64,000 nt of DNA from assembly GCF_030123065.1 (NCBI RefSeq), contig NZ_CP126093.1:4594001-4658000 (forward strand), read 5' to 3'. Of the stretch, positions 34,671 through 43,351 are shown piece by piece (positions within the stretch are counted from its first letter, which is position 1; each line of letters opens with the position of its first letter). Source of the stretch: Neobacillus sp. DY30 (GTDB lineage Bacteria; Bacillota; Bacilli; Bacillales; Cytobacillaceae). Below the pieces are notes generated by a model. That model was not told the DNA's origin and ran no database searches. It saw only the letters and a program-made list of their open reading frames with translations. Made by a program: the position numbers and the translations under genes.

Positions 34671-34866
34671 AAAAAAGCCCTCATCCCTGCAGGGACGAGA
34701 GCTAACTCGCGGTACCACCCTGATTATGAACACAAAACTCACGTGCTCATCTCTCAAATAATGCCTTAACGCGGCAATGACGGCAGTGGTTAGCTGCACT
34801 CCAGACTAGCTTTCTGTTATCCTTCATCTAGAGCTTCTCCCAGCCAAGGAAGCTCCTCTCTTAAAG
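34671..34866 (-). promoter_or_regulatory. T-box riboswitch, alaS leader
   Basis: The antiterminator box AGGGTGGTACCGCG is at 34708-34721 (minus strand) and the terminator stem CTCGTCCC / GGGATGAG with T-run is at 34671-34700. The apical Stem I hairpin GAGCTTC / GAAGCTC lies at about 34833-34857. By alignment with the hisS leader in this window, the specifier is GCU (Ala) at 34808-34810. An extended -10, TGTTATAGT, lies at 34871-34879. Uncharged tRNA-Ala should promote read-through. Confidence 0.93.
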
Positions 34867-34950
34867 ATGGACTATAACATACTTAGGGTCCTTCAACATG
34901 TTAATCCAAAATATTCTATAAACGGATTATAGCTACAGAAAAAACGTTTG

Positions 34951-36036
34951 TCAATCTGATGGTGACGGATTGTTCACTTTTCCTCGGACAAAGTGATTTT
35001 TAGCGTGCAGAATGCTTACTTTCAGGACAACCAAAACAGGGACTGCTACAATCATCCCAATGATTCCCCCTATTTCCCCCCCTGCCGTTAATGCAATCAT
35101 AATCATTAACGGGTGCATATGCAGACTTTTTCCAACAATGTAGGGAGAAAGAATATTCCCTTCTAAGAATTGCAATACAAAAACGATTGCAACTGTAACA
35201 ATGGCTAACTTAAATGAGCTTGTCGCTGCAATGAATACGGCTGGAATAGCTCCTATTATTGGACCAAAATATGGGATGACGTTTGTGACACCAATAATAA
35301 TTCCTAACAGTAAAGGATATTTTAAATGAAAAATCCAAAATAGAATTGCCGATAGACTCCCAATAATGAAACAGACAAGAAGCTGGCCTCTAATGTAGCT
35401 TCCGAGTGATTCATCGATATCCTTCAAAAATTTCGTTCCTTTTCTGCGCCATTGTTTAGGAGTGATATACCAAACAGCTCTTTTTATGACCGTGAAATCC
35501 TTTAACATATAAAATGCAATAAAAGGGATGATCATTATCGCAAATGCAAAATTTAAAATGTTTAACAAGGAATCCACGATAACATTAAGGAGGGAATCTA
35601 ATTTCTTTTCAAAACCTATGATCCCTTCATTGATTTGTCCTTGAAGTCCATCTGGCCATTCACGTGTATGTGATTGAAGTTCCTTTATCCAGCTTCGGTA
35701 TTGCTCAGCTAAAATCGGAGCACTTTCTGCTAGGTCCCTTACTTGTGAAATAAAAGCAGGGATCCCTTTGTATATGGCTAAACCAATACCGCCGAAAAAT
35801 AGAAAATAGATTAAAAAAATTGCCAGTCCCCTGTGCAAACCCTTTTCATGGAGCTTTTCAATGATAGGATGGAGCAAATAGGTGATAAAACCTCCTATAA
35901 AGAAAGGGAGGATGATCACAAAAGCTACTCTTACGATCGGCAGCCAGAAAAAACGAATTTTTAAAAATACATAAATAGCGATGAGCAAAAGAAGCAAAAA
36001 ACCGATTCGATAAAACCATTTAACCCGAATTTCCAC
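34951..36036 (-). CDS. yrrI: AI-2E family transporter / permease (YrrI)
   Basis: A 361-residue membrane protein with about eight hydrophobic segments: FLLLLIAIYVFLKIRFFW, VAFVIILPFFIGGFITYLL, AFAIMIIPFIAFYML, and the conserved GVTNVIPYFGPIIGAIPAV. This is the AI-2E/UPF0118 family; some members export autoinducer-2 or act as Na+/H+ antiporters, but substrate cannot be read here. Starts at GTG nine bases from AAAGGAGG. Lies between alaS and yrzQ. Confidence 0.88.
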   Translation of the reverse strand: MEIRVKWFYRIGFLLLLLIAIYVFLKIRFFWLPIVRVAFVIILPFFIGGFITYLLHPIIEKLHEKGLHRGLAIFLIYFLFFGGIGLAIYKGIPAFISQVRDLAESAPILAEQYRSWIKELQSHTREWPDGLQGQINEGIIGFEKKLDSLLNVIVDSLLNILNFAFAIMIIPFIAFYMLKDFTVIKRAVWYITPKQWRRKGTKFLKDIDESLGSYIRGQLLVCFIIGSLSAILFWIFHLKYPLLLGIIIGVTNVIPYFGPIIGAIPAVFIAATSSFKLAIVTVAIVFVLQFLEGNILSPYIVGKSLHMHPLMIMIALTAGGEIGGIIGMIVAVPVLVVLKVSILHAKNHFVRGKVNNPSPSD

Positions 36037-36097
36037 CGATACATGCCTCCTTTTCTACTTTATTTTTGGAGTCAAATACCGGATTTATACATACAGC

Positions 36098-36124
36098 AAA
36101 AATCCCCCTCAAGATGAGGGGGAT
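36098..36124 (-). terminator. Terminator of the recD2-yrrD-yrzR-yrzQ unit
   Basis: Perfect stem ATCCCCCTC / GAGGGGGAT (36102-36110 / 36116-36124) followed on the minus strand by TTTTG. Confidence 0.85.
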
Positions 36125-36129
36125 CATAT

Positions 36130-36264
36130 TTAGAATAAAGCACGTTTTACTTTTCTTTGCATTCGTTTCATTTGACGGCCAGAAATCATGTTGTTTCTTT
36201 GCGCAATATTATAGGCTGCCATTCCAACACCCAATGCAACAACGGAAGTCATTACTTTATTCAT
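36130..36264 (-). CDS. yrzQ: YrzQ family small protein (DUF3918)
   Basis: A 44-residue peptide, MNKVMTSVVALGVGMAAYNI..., with a short hydrophobic helix and a basic tail (RQMKRMQRKVKRALF). It matches the YrzQ/DUF3918 family. GAGGTGA lies five bases before the ATG at 36264; longer frames lack a site. Located between yrzR and yrrI. Function unknown. Confidence 0.82.
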   Translation of the reverse strand: MNKVMTSVVALGVGMAAYNIAQRNNMISGRQMKRMQRKVKRALF

Positions 36265-36341
36265 ACGTCTCACCTCTTCTGTAGTTTGACAGTGCTTCGT
36301 ACTTCGAAACTGTCTACCTTCAGTCACTAAGTGCTTCCACT

Positions 36342-36533
36342 TCAAATGGTGTAACGACGCTCTTCTTCTTCAAACAAGTCATCTAAGGAACTGAGTGTAC
36401 CATCTTCTTCGACTTGATGGGTATTGATTATGCCTTTGGCAAGAGACAATTCAATAAAACAATTCCAGCAATAATATTGGTTTATTCCAATTTTGCCGAT
36501 ATCCTTGCTCTGACAATTGGGACACTTGAACAT
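36342..36533 (-). CDS. yrzR: YrzR-type small zinc-ribbon protein
   Basis: A 63-residue protein with a zinc ribbon near the start: C4-x2-C7 (FKCPNCQSKD) and C22-x2-C25 (YYCWNCFIEL), then an acidic tail (SSLDDLFEEEERRYTI). It lies between yrrD and yrzQ as in B. subtilis. The four cysteines are well placed to bind one zinc ion; no function is known. Confidence 0.8.
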   Translation of the reverse strand: MFKCPNCQSKDIGKIGINQYYCWNCFIELSLAKGIINTHQVEEDGTLSSLDDLFEEEERRYTI

Positions 36534-36545
36534 GAAAAGAACACC

Positions 36546-37022
36546 TCACGTATGATTAACGTCTACGATGATGGCATCCTTTCCGATCGCAGGGGGCTTT
36601 TCGGATTGTATGATCTGTTTCCCTTCCGTTATATCCGAAAAGAAACCATCCGTAATTTCGTACCCTACGATTGTGCCCAATTCCTCATGAAAATATACAT
36701 CCTCTAACAATCCTAGTGACTCTCCGCTTTTTGAAATTAGCATTTTTCCATTGAGAGAGTGCTGATGGTTAAGGGTATATTCCGGACTTGTTTTTAAACG
36801 CCCCAGTGAATCTTCATCTTCAATCATAACCCCATCCCAGCCGAAAGATGAAACATCTTGAATATCCAGAAAGCAGGTTTGTTTGAAGAACACGCCTTTC
36901 TTAACCATTAGGCCTTTGACTACCCCATCATTTGTGATGCATAAGTCTGTAACTTCGCCAATCTTTGAACCCGTTTTCGATTCAAACACAGGCTGCCCTT
37001 TTAATAAAGCAAATGTTCGCAG
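36546..37022 (-). CDS. yrrD: PRC-barrel domain protein YrrD, probable CTG start
   Basis: A protein of about 158 residues with two PRC-barrel domains (about 1-75, LRTFALLKGQPVFESKTGSK, and 80-158, GKMLISKSGESLGLLEDVYF). PRC barrels are found in ribosome maturation and photosynthetic proteins; this one is of unknown role. The family begins MRTF-LLKG; here that position is a CTG codon (37020-37022) nine bases after a perfect AGGAGGT (37031-37037). An ATG at 37061, overlapping the recD2 stop, would add 13 residues but has no ribosome site. Confidence 0.82.
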   Translation of the reverse strand: MRTFALLKGQPVFESKTGSKIGEVTDLCITNDGVVKGLMVKKGVFFKQTCFLDIQDVSSFGWDGVMIEDEDSLGRLKTSPEYTLNHQHSLNGKMLISKSGESLGLLEDVYFHEELGTIVGYEITDGFFSDITEGKQIIQSEKPPAIGKDAIIVDVNHT

Positions 37023-37053
37023 AGTGCCCCACCTCCTATGAACATTTATAGTT

Positions 37054-39465
37054 TCAGTCATTTACCATAAAATCATAAGGTGTAACGTTTTCCATCCCAA
37101 TCATTGGGTTAACCTGCATTAATAATTCCTCTGCAGATAATGTTGTTTCGTCAACAGGCAGTTCTTCATCAGGTACTTTGACTGCAATCATTTCTTGGAG
37201 TTTTTGAGATAATGTCGTTTGCCTGCTTTGTTCATCAGCTCTTTCAACACCCATCCTAAGTGCGTCCTCTTCGCCACATAAGATTAGTGACTGCTTACTC
37301 CTCGTGATCGCTGTATAGATGAGGTTTCTTCTCAACATTCGAAAATAACTTCTTGTAATAGGGAGAATGACGATAGGAAATTCACTGCCCTGAGATTTAT
37401 GTACGGAGCAGCAATAGGCATGCGTAATTTGATTCAAATCCTGTCGTGTATATTCGACTTCATTGCCTTCGAAGGAAATATAGACCATATCTTGTTTTTC
37501 CGTATTTTCTTTTGCATAGATAATTGAAATGATTTCTCCAATATCTCCGTTAAAGACATTGCTTTCCGGCTGGTTTACAAGTTGAAGTACTTTATCACCA
37601 ATACGGTATTTTACTTCACCAAATGCAAGTTCCTTCCGTGTACCATCAGGATTTGGATTGAAAATTTCTTGTAATAAAACATTTAACCGATCAATCCCCG
37701 CTGGACCTCTGTACATTGGTGCTAACACTTGAATATCCTTTGCAGAATAACCTTTACTCTTCGCATTTAGTGCAACCTTTTCAATCACTTGAGGAATCTG
37801 AGCGGTTGAACATTTGATAAAGGATCGGTCATCCTGCTTCATAGTAACGTTCGCTGGCAAAAATCCTTTTTTTATATCATGTGCTAATTCAATAATAGAG
37901 GAACCTTCTGCCTGACGATAAATATCCGTTAATCTTACCGTCGGGACAACCTCTGATCTCAATAAATCCTTAAGTACTTGACCTGGTCCAACAGACGGGA
38001 GCTGATCCTCATCACCGACGAGAATGACTTGAATGGTATCTGGCAGTGCCTTAAACAATTGATTTGCTAACCAAATGTCAAGCATGGATGTCTCATCGAC
38101 AATGAGAATCTTCCCTTCAAGAGGGCTACCCTCATCGTGATCATATCCTTCTGTCCCGTTTAAGCCTAGTAAGCGATGAATCGTTACAGCAGGTAGTCCG
38201 GTTGATTCACTCATCCTTTTTGCTGCTCTTCCTGTTGGGGCTGCAAGCAAAAAAGGAAAGGGTTCACCCTTTTTATGATAATCTTTAGGTTCCAACGAAC
38301 AGCCGTGCAATTCTGCATAAAGCTCAACAATCCCTTTTATAACGGTTGTTTTACCGGTTCCAGGACCACCTGTAAGAATTAACATGGGAGACATTAACGC
38401 TGTTTGTATTGCTTCCCTTTGGGTTGGGGCATATTGTACCTTTAGTCTTTCCTCAAGATTTCCTAACGCCAGCAAAAATTCGGATTCAGGAAATTGATCT
38501 TTATATTGGGTTTGTTCTAGTATTTTTTTTATACTTGTTACTAACCCTTTTTCAGCAAAATATAAAGAAGGAAGATAGACGCGCTTTTCTTCCCCAACTA
38601 TTTTTCCCTCTTCTTCGAGATTCAATATCTCTGTTGAAATATCGCTGAATTCAATTTGATCGCGTTTATTCTCTTCTAGCAAATTTTTAACCTGTATTAA
38701 CAAATCCTCTGCATGAACATATACATGCCCAGTCTGCATGCTCTCGTTCTCTAGTGTATAAAAGCAGGCTGCTTTTATCCTGTCTGGGTGATTCCCTGAA
38801 ATTCCAAGTTGATATCCCAGTTCGTCAGCCCGGCCAAATCCAATCCCCTCGATATCCTCTACGAGTTTATAGGGATTCTTTTGGATAATCTCCAGGGTTT
38901 CATCCTTATAGGTTTGATACATTCTCATTGAAAGCTGCGGTCCAAATCCATATTGATTTAAGGCAACCATTACCTGCTCCAAACCCTGGTGCTCCATCAA
39001 GGTATCATAGAGCATTTTTGCTTTATCCGGAGGAAGCTTCGGGACAGAATCAAGTAAGGAAGGCTGATTTAATATTTTTGAAATCGCATTTTCTCCTAAT
39101 GTTTCGACTATGTTTTCTGCTGTTTTCTTCCCGATCCCTTTAAACATTTCACTTGATAAATAAGCTGCTACACCTTGCTTTGTTTGAGGAATATCTTTAC
39201 GGAAGTGCTTTGTTTGAAATTGCATGCCAAACTTTGGATGGTCCTTAAACTCTCCAAAGAATATATAGGTTTCCTGTTCATGAATCTTAGGAAAATAGCC
39301 AGTGATCACGGCCTCTTTGTCTTCATATTCATGATTCGTTTCTTCGACACGTATTCTTAATACTGTGTAGAGATTTTGCTCATTATGAAAAATCGTAACA
39401 AGGTGTCTGCCTTTTACAAACTTTCCTTGCTCAGCAAATAAATCAAGTGAGCTTTGCTTATCCAT
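37054..39465 (-). CDS. recD2: ATP-dependent DNA helicase RecD2
   Basis: A superfamily 1B 5'-3' helicase (YrrC) of 803 residues, acting in DNA repair without RecBC. Order: N-terminal OB-like region, helix-hairpin-helix segments (about 100-230, MFKGIGKKTAENIVE), Walker A TGGPGTGKTTVIKG near 365, DEAD-like VDETSMLD, GDEDQLPSVGPG, and the C-terminal UvrD-like VHKSQGSEFPIVI and YTAITRSK. ATG after AGGAGG. It overlaps yrrD and follows yrrB. Confidence 0.95.
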   Translation of the reverse strand: MDKQSSLDLFAEQGKFVKGRHLVTIFHNEQNLYTVLRIRVEETNHEYEDKEAVITGYFPKIHEQETYIFFGEFKDHPKFGMQFQTKHFRKDIPQTKQGVAAYLSSEMFKGIGKKTAENIVETLGENAISKILNQPSLLDSVPKLPPDKAKMLYDTLMEHQGLEQVMVALNQYGFGPQLSMRMYQTYKDETLEIIQKNPYKLVEDIEGIGFGRADELGYQLGISGNHPDRIKAACFYTLENESMQTGHVYVHAEDLLIQVKNLLEENKRDQIEFSDISTEILNLEEEGKIVGEEKRVYLPSLYFAEKGLVTSIKKILEQTQYKDQFPESEFLLALGNLEERLKVQYAPTQREAIQTALMSPMLILTGGPGTGKTTVIKGIVELYAELHGCSLEPKDYHKKGEPFPFLLAAPTGRAAKRMSESTGLPAVTIHRLLGLNGTEGYDHDEGSPLEGKILIVDETSMLDIWLANQLFKALPDTIQVILVGDEDQLPSVGPGQVLKDLLRSEVVPTVRLTDIYRQAEGSSIIELAHDIKKGFLPANVTMKQDDRSFIKCSTAQIPQVIEKVALNAKSKGYSAKDIQVLAPMYRGPAGIDRLNVLLQEIFNPNPDGTRKELAFGEVKYRIGDKVLQLVNQPESNVFNGDIGEIISIIYAKENTEKQDMVYISFEGNEVEYTRQDLNQITHAYCCSVHKSQGSEFPIVILPITRSYFRMLRRNLIYTAITRSKQSLILCGEEDALRMGVERADEQSRQTTLSQKLQEMIAVKVPDEELPVDETTLSAEELLMQVNPMIGMENVTPYDFMVND

Positions 39466-39499
39466 GGGTGCTTCCTCCTTTCTATGTTTTGAGATAGGG

Positions 39500-40153
39500 T
39501 TATTTTGCTGATTCGATCAATTTTTTTGCATGTCCTGCTAATAAATGATCTGGTTGAATTTCGAGCGCTTTATTAAACATAGTTAATGCTTTATCTGCGT
39601 TTTCTTTAAAGGCATAAGATACTCCTAGGTTATAAAGGGCGTCTGTATGCTCTGGATCTAATAAAATACATTTTTCAAATTGAACAATGGCTTCGTCAAT
39701 TATCTCTAATTGAGCTAGACATAATCCATATTGAAAGCGCGCTTCTGCATCTTCCTCATTGAGTTCAACACTTCTTTGTAAATAAGGCAGGGCAAATTTC
39801 CCTTGATCCATTTGCACAAGGGTCAGTCCTAACATGAAATAGTTATCACTGTTGTGAAGTCCTTTTTGCATCGCTTGTTCAAACATATTTTTAGCTTTGT
39901 CAAATTGATCGAGGCTGAAATAAATCGTACCAGCACTATAATAGGCTGCCGCTGTATTTTCATCCAGCTGAATGGCTTTTTCATAAAATTTTAATGCCTT
40001 CTCATCATCACCGACAGCTGAAAGTACATTTCCAAAATTTATGTAAGCAATTGGATCGGTCGGGTTTTCTTCGATGATTTCATTAAAGATTTTCGCGGCC
40101 TCTTCCCACTTGCCTTCTTGCATGTATTGTACACCTATTTGGTTTTTATCCAT
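39500..40153 (-). CDS. yrrB: Tetratricopeptide repeat protein YrrB
   Basis: A 217-residue protein made of about six TPR units, each near 34 residues, for example AYINFGNVLSAVGDDEKALKFYEKA-type and ALYNLGVSYAFKENADKALTMF-type repeats. TPRs mediate protein-protein contact; partner unknown. The ATG at 40153 follows CGGAGTGA. First gene before recD2. A set of five phased TGTACA repeats lies about 110-200 bases upstream. Confidence 0.88.
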   Translation of the reverse strand: MDKNQIGVQYMQEGKWEEAAKIFNEIIEENPTDPIAYINFGNVLSAVGDDEKALKFYEKAIQLDENTAAAYYSAGTIYFSLDQFDKAKNMFEQAMQKGLHNSDNYFMLGLTLVQMDQGKFALPYLQRSVELNEEDAEARFQYGLCLAQLEIIDEAIVQFEKCILLDPEHTDALYNLGVSYAFKENADKALTMFNKALEIQPDHLLAGHAKKLIESAK

Positions 40154-40261
40154 ATTATCACTCCGTTCTACTTGAGAGTATATCATATTTGGTATTTTTT
40201 GATGAGTATTGGCGGGGGACAGCTAAAGATTTTGGTTGTTTAAATTGGAAATATTTGTTTA

Positions 40262-40360
40262 AATGTACAAAACGCCTTTAAAAGTGTACATAACTCTTGG
40301 AAAAATGTACAAAACCTAAAAAAAAAATGTACAAAACCCTCAGAAAATTGTACATAACTT
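40262..40360. repeat. Five TGTACA direct repeats phased at about 21 bp
   Basis: TGTACA occurs at 40264, 40285, 40306, 40328 and 40349 (spacing 21, 21, 22, 21). Four or more flanking bases are kept too: on the minus strand the unit is GTTwTGTACAwTTT. Each core is palindromic. Position is between the mnmA terminator and the yrrB promoter region. Confidence 0.8.
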
Positions 40361-40403
40361 CAGAAGTTTCATAAATGACCTATCAAATCAGCACGTAACA
40401 AGC

Positions 40404-40436
40404 AAAAAAACCCCGATTCCGGATGGAATCAGGGTT
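40404..40436 (-). terminator. Terminator of mnmA
   Basis: Stem AACCCTGATTCC / GGAATCGGGGTT (40409-40436, one mismatch/wobble) followed on the minus strand by seven T. Confidence 0.85.
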
Positions 40437-40439
40437 AGT

Positions 40440-41558
40440 TTATCCTACATATGTTAAACGTTGTCCATCTTTGTAAACTTCATCGATGGTCCCGCCGCCA
40501 AGACACTCGTCACCATTGTAAAATACAACCGCCTGACCTGGGGTTACTGCACGAAGCGGTTCATCAAAGATTACTTTAACCTTATTGTCGTCCATTAGCT
40601 GAACTGTTACTTTATTATCTTCCTGACGATAACGGAATTTTGCTGTACAGGTAAACTCTGCGGGCTTTTCCCGATTTGATACCCAGCTTACGTTATCTGC
40701 GATAATTGAGTCTGAATACAGTTTTTCATTATGGAAACCTTGTCCGACATAAAGGACATTTCTTTTTAAATCCTTGCCAATCGCAAACCACGGCTCACCT
40801 GATCCGCCAATTCCCAGCCCATGACGCTGGCCAATGGTATGGTACATTAAGCCTTCATGCTTTCCTTTAACTTCCCCATCCATTGTTTCCATGTTACCCG
40901 GCTGAGCTGGAAGGTACTGTCCAAGGAACTCTTTAAAGTTACGTTCACCGATAAAACAGATTCCGGTGCTGTCTTTTTTCGTCGCTGTTGCTAGATTAGC
41001 TTCCTTAGCAATTTCACGTACTCTAGATTTCTCAAGATTGCCGATTGGAAACATCACTTTGCTTAGCTGCTCTTGATTCAATTGATTCAAGAAATAAGTT
41101 TGGTCCTTATTTTCATCTTTACCCCGCAGCATTTTGTACTCGCCGTCACGATATTCTACTTGCGCATAATGACCTGTTGCAAGATAATCTGCACCTAAGT
41201 TCACCGCATGCTCAAGAAATGCTTTAAATTTAATTTCTTTATTACACATAACATCAGGATTCGGCGTCCTGCCTGCCTTGTATTCCTCAAGGAAATAAGT
41301 AAATACTTTATCCCAATATTGTTTTTCAAAATTAACTGCGTAATAAGGAATACCAATCTGATTGCATACACGAATAACATCATTGTAATCCTCTGTTGCG
41401 GTACAAAATCCAGTATCGTCGGTATCATCCCAGTTTTTCATGAAAATCCCGATGACATCATAGCCTTGCTGTTTCAACAACAATGCGGCGACAGAGGAGT
41501 CAACGCCACCCGACATACCGACAACCACTCGGATATCTTTTGGTTCTCTTTTTTCCAT
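40440..41558 (-). CDS. mnmA: tRNA-specific 2-thiouridylase MnmA
   Basis: MnmA adds sulfur to U34 of Lys, Glu and Gln tRNAs. The 372-residue protein has the PP-loop VVVGMSGGVDSSVAAL, the first catalytic Cys in NPDVMCNKEIKF, and the second in KDSTGICFIGER, with the active-site segment HYAQVEYRDGEY. The ATG at 41558 follows GCGAGGTGA. The upstream cysteine desulfurase is its dedicated sulfur donor (YrvO in B. subtilis). Confidence 0.96.
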   Translation of the reverse strand: MEKREPKDIRVVVGMSGGVDSSVAALLLKQQGYDVIGIFMKNWDDTDDTGFCTATEDYNDVIRVCNQIGIPYYAVNFEKQYWDKVFTYFLEEYKAGRTPNPDVMCNKEIKFKAFLEHAVNLGADYLATGHYAQVEYRDGEYKMLRGKDENKDQTYFLNQLNQEQLSKVMFPIGNLEKSRVREIAKEANLATATKKDSTGICFIGERNFKEFLGQYLPAQPGNMETMDGEVKGKHEGLMYHTIGQRHGLGIGGSGEPWFAIGKDLKRNVLYVGQGFHNEKLYSDSIIADNVSWVSNREKPAEFTCTAKFRYRQEDNKVTVQLMDDNKVKVIFDEPLRAVTPGQAVVFYNGDECLGGGTIDEVYKDGQRLTYVG

Positions 41559-41594
41559 TGATTTCACCTCGCTTTATTAACAATTGCCGTGCAT

Positions 41595-42737
41595 TTATTT
41601 TATCAGACGCGAAACTATTCTTGCCGTTTCTTCCGCTGCCTTAATGATTTGGTCTTCTGTCGTGTTAAAACCAAAGCTGAAGCGGATGGAATTGACCAAT
41701 CGCTCTGATTCTTTACCAAACATGGCAACCAGGACATGTGAAGGTTCAATTGAACCTGCAGTGCATGCAGAACCACTTGAAACAGCTATACCAGCTAAAT
41801 CAAGATTCACCAGCATCGCTTCCACGTTTGTTCCTGGAAAGCTTAAGTTTAATACATGGGGCATTGAATGTTCAAGTAATCCGTTTATGGAAAACTCTAC
41901 ATTTTTTTCAGTTAAGTGACCAATAAAGATATTCTTAAATCCTTGATACATTTCCCTTTTCACTAACCGTTCTTCAGAAGCGATTTTTACAGCTTCTTGG
42001 AAACCGACAATGGCTGCAACATTTTCCGTACCGGCACGTCTTTTTCGTTCCTGCTCTCCGCCATACGAATGAGGCACCAATTTAACCTTGTCACGAACAT
42101 AGAGAAATCCTGACCCTTTTGGACCGCTAATTTTATGTGCCGAAACAGATAACAAATCTACATTCAGTTCTTCCACATTTATTTCTTCGATTCCATAGGC
42201 TTGGACAGCATCTGTGTGGAACACAGCCTGATGAGTTTTGAGGAACTCGCCAATTTCCTTAATTGGCTGAATGGTTCCAATTTCATTATTTCCATACATA
42301 ATTGATACAAGGATAGTATCTTTCCTTAGAGCTGTACGGAGGTCATCAAGTGATATTACCCCTGTCTCATCGACAGGCAGGTAAGTTACTTCAAAGCCCA
42401 GTTTTTCTAGACGTTGGCAGGCATGGAGCACAGCATGGTGTTCTATTTGAGTGGTAATAATATGCTTACCTTTATGCTGATTTCTTTCAGCTGCACCAAA
42501 TAGCGCCATATTATCTGCTTCTGTTCCGCCACTTGTAAAAATAATCTCATTTTCCTTAGCGCCAATGCTCCTAGCCAATGTTTCCCGTGCCAAATCTACA
42601 TAATGCCGTGCTTCCCGTCCAAACGAATGAATGCTGGATGGATTACCAAAATTGTTGTTCATTACTTCCATCATTTTTTCAATTACCCTCGGGTGCATGG
42701 GAGTTGTAGCAGCATGGTCGAGATAGATTTTTTCCAT
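41595..42737 (-). CDS. yrvO: Cysteine desulfurase (YrvO/IscS-like)
   Basis: A class V PLP aminotransferase that takes sulfur from cysteine. The 380-residue protein starts MEKIYLDHAATTPMHPRVIE, has the PLP lysine in SAHKISGPKGSGF, and the persulfide Cys in SSGSACTAGSIEPSHVL. In B. subtilis YrvO feeds sulfur to MnmA directly without IscU, consistent with adjacency here. ATG at 42737 after AAGGTGG. Confidence 0.94.
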   Translation of the reverse strand: MEKIYLDHAATTPMHPRVIEKMMEVMNNNFGNPSSIHSFGREARHYVDLARETLARSIGAKENEIIFTSGGTEADNMALFGAAERNQHKGKHIITTQIEHHAVLHACQRLEKLGFEVTYLPVDETGVISLDDLRTALRKDTILVSIMYGNNEIGTIQPIKEIGEFLKTHQAVFHTDAVQAYGIEEINVEELNVDLLSVSAHKISGPKGSGFLYVRDKVKLVPHSYGGEQERKRRAGTENVAAIVGFQEAVKIASEERLVKREMYQGFKNIFIGHLTEKNVEFSINGLLEHSMPHVLNLSFPGTNVEAMLVNLDLAGIAVSSGSACTAGSIEPSHVLVAMFGKESERLVNSIRFSFGFNTTEDQIIKAAEETARIVSRLIK

Positions 42738-42781
42738 CGTTCCACCTTCAATCAAAATAATTCTCTATTCTACTGTTTACA

Positions 42782-43201
42782 TTAAATGTAAAACATATAA
42801 CCGTCTGTTTCTGTATCGTTGCTATGACTGGCTAGATCTTCTAAGGTTGTATTGTCGAGAACAGATTTTATTGCATCGCGGATCCGAATCCAAAGCTCCC
42901 GCTGTGCAGGCTCTTCATCCTCGATTCCTTCCACAAGTGTAATCGGTCCTTCGAGTACACGTATAACATCACCAGCGGTAATTTTTGTTGGAGTATCAGC
43001 TAAGATATAACCACCGTAGGCACCGCGGATACTCTTCACTAATCCAGCATTTCTTAACGGAGCGATAAGCTGTTCAAGATAATGCTCGGATAAATCATTC
43101 GATTGGGCAATCGTTTTTAATGATGTCGGCCCTTCTCCTTGATTTTTAGCTAATTCAATCATAATTGTTAATCCATAGCGTCCTTTTGTCGAAATTCTCA
43201 T
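42782..43201 (-). CDS. cymR: Cysteine metabolism repressor CymR (Rrf2 family)
   Basis: CymR represses sulfur-acquisition genes with CysK as partner. The 139-residue Rrf2 protein starts MRISTKGRYGLTIMIELAKN, with a winged helix (SLKTIAQSNDLSEHYLEQLI, IRGAYGGYILA) and a C-terminal helix (RDAIKSVLDNTTLEDLA). It has no cysteine at all, so it cannot bind an iron-sulfur cluster as IscR does. Ribosome site AGAGGTG. Directly upstream of the desulfurase gene. The yrrT-mccAB operon at 18.7-22.2 kb is a probable target. Confidence 0.95.
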   Translation of the reverse strand: MRISTKGRYGLTIMIELAKNQGEGPTSLKTIAQSNDLSEHYLEQLIAPLRNAGLVKSIRGAYGGYILADTPTKITAGDVIRVLEGPITLVEGIEDEEPAQRELWIRIRDAIKSVLDNTTLEDLASHSNDTETDGYMFYI

Positions 43202-43351
43202 TTTTCACACCTCTATTATTTTAAATTCAGTATAAATGCATAGTAATTTGATAGGCATTAGCAATTATATCATATTGTTCTTTAATATGCTTTTCGTTGA
43301 GAAAATGGTAGAGTTAAATGGAATTCATTTATTTAGTTGGAGAGATGAAGT

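Noticed and set aside
40262..40360. Possible CRISPR or LexA (SOS) boxes
   Set aside because: Repeats are too short and too close for CRISPR; TGTACA lacks the GAAC-N4-GTTC pattern of Bacillus LexA sites.
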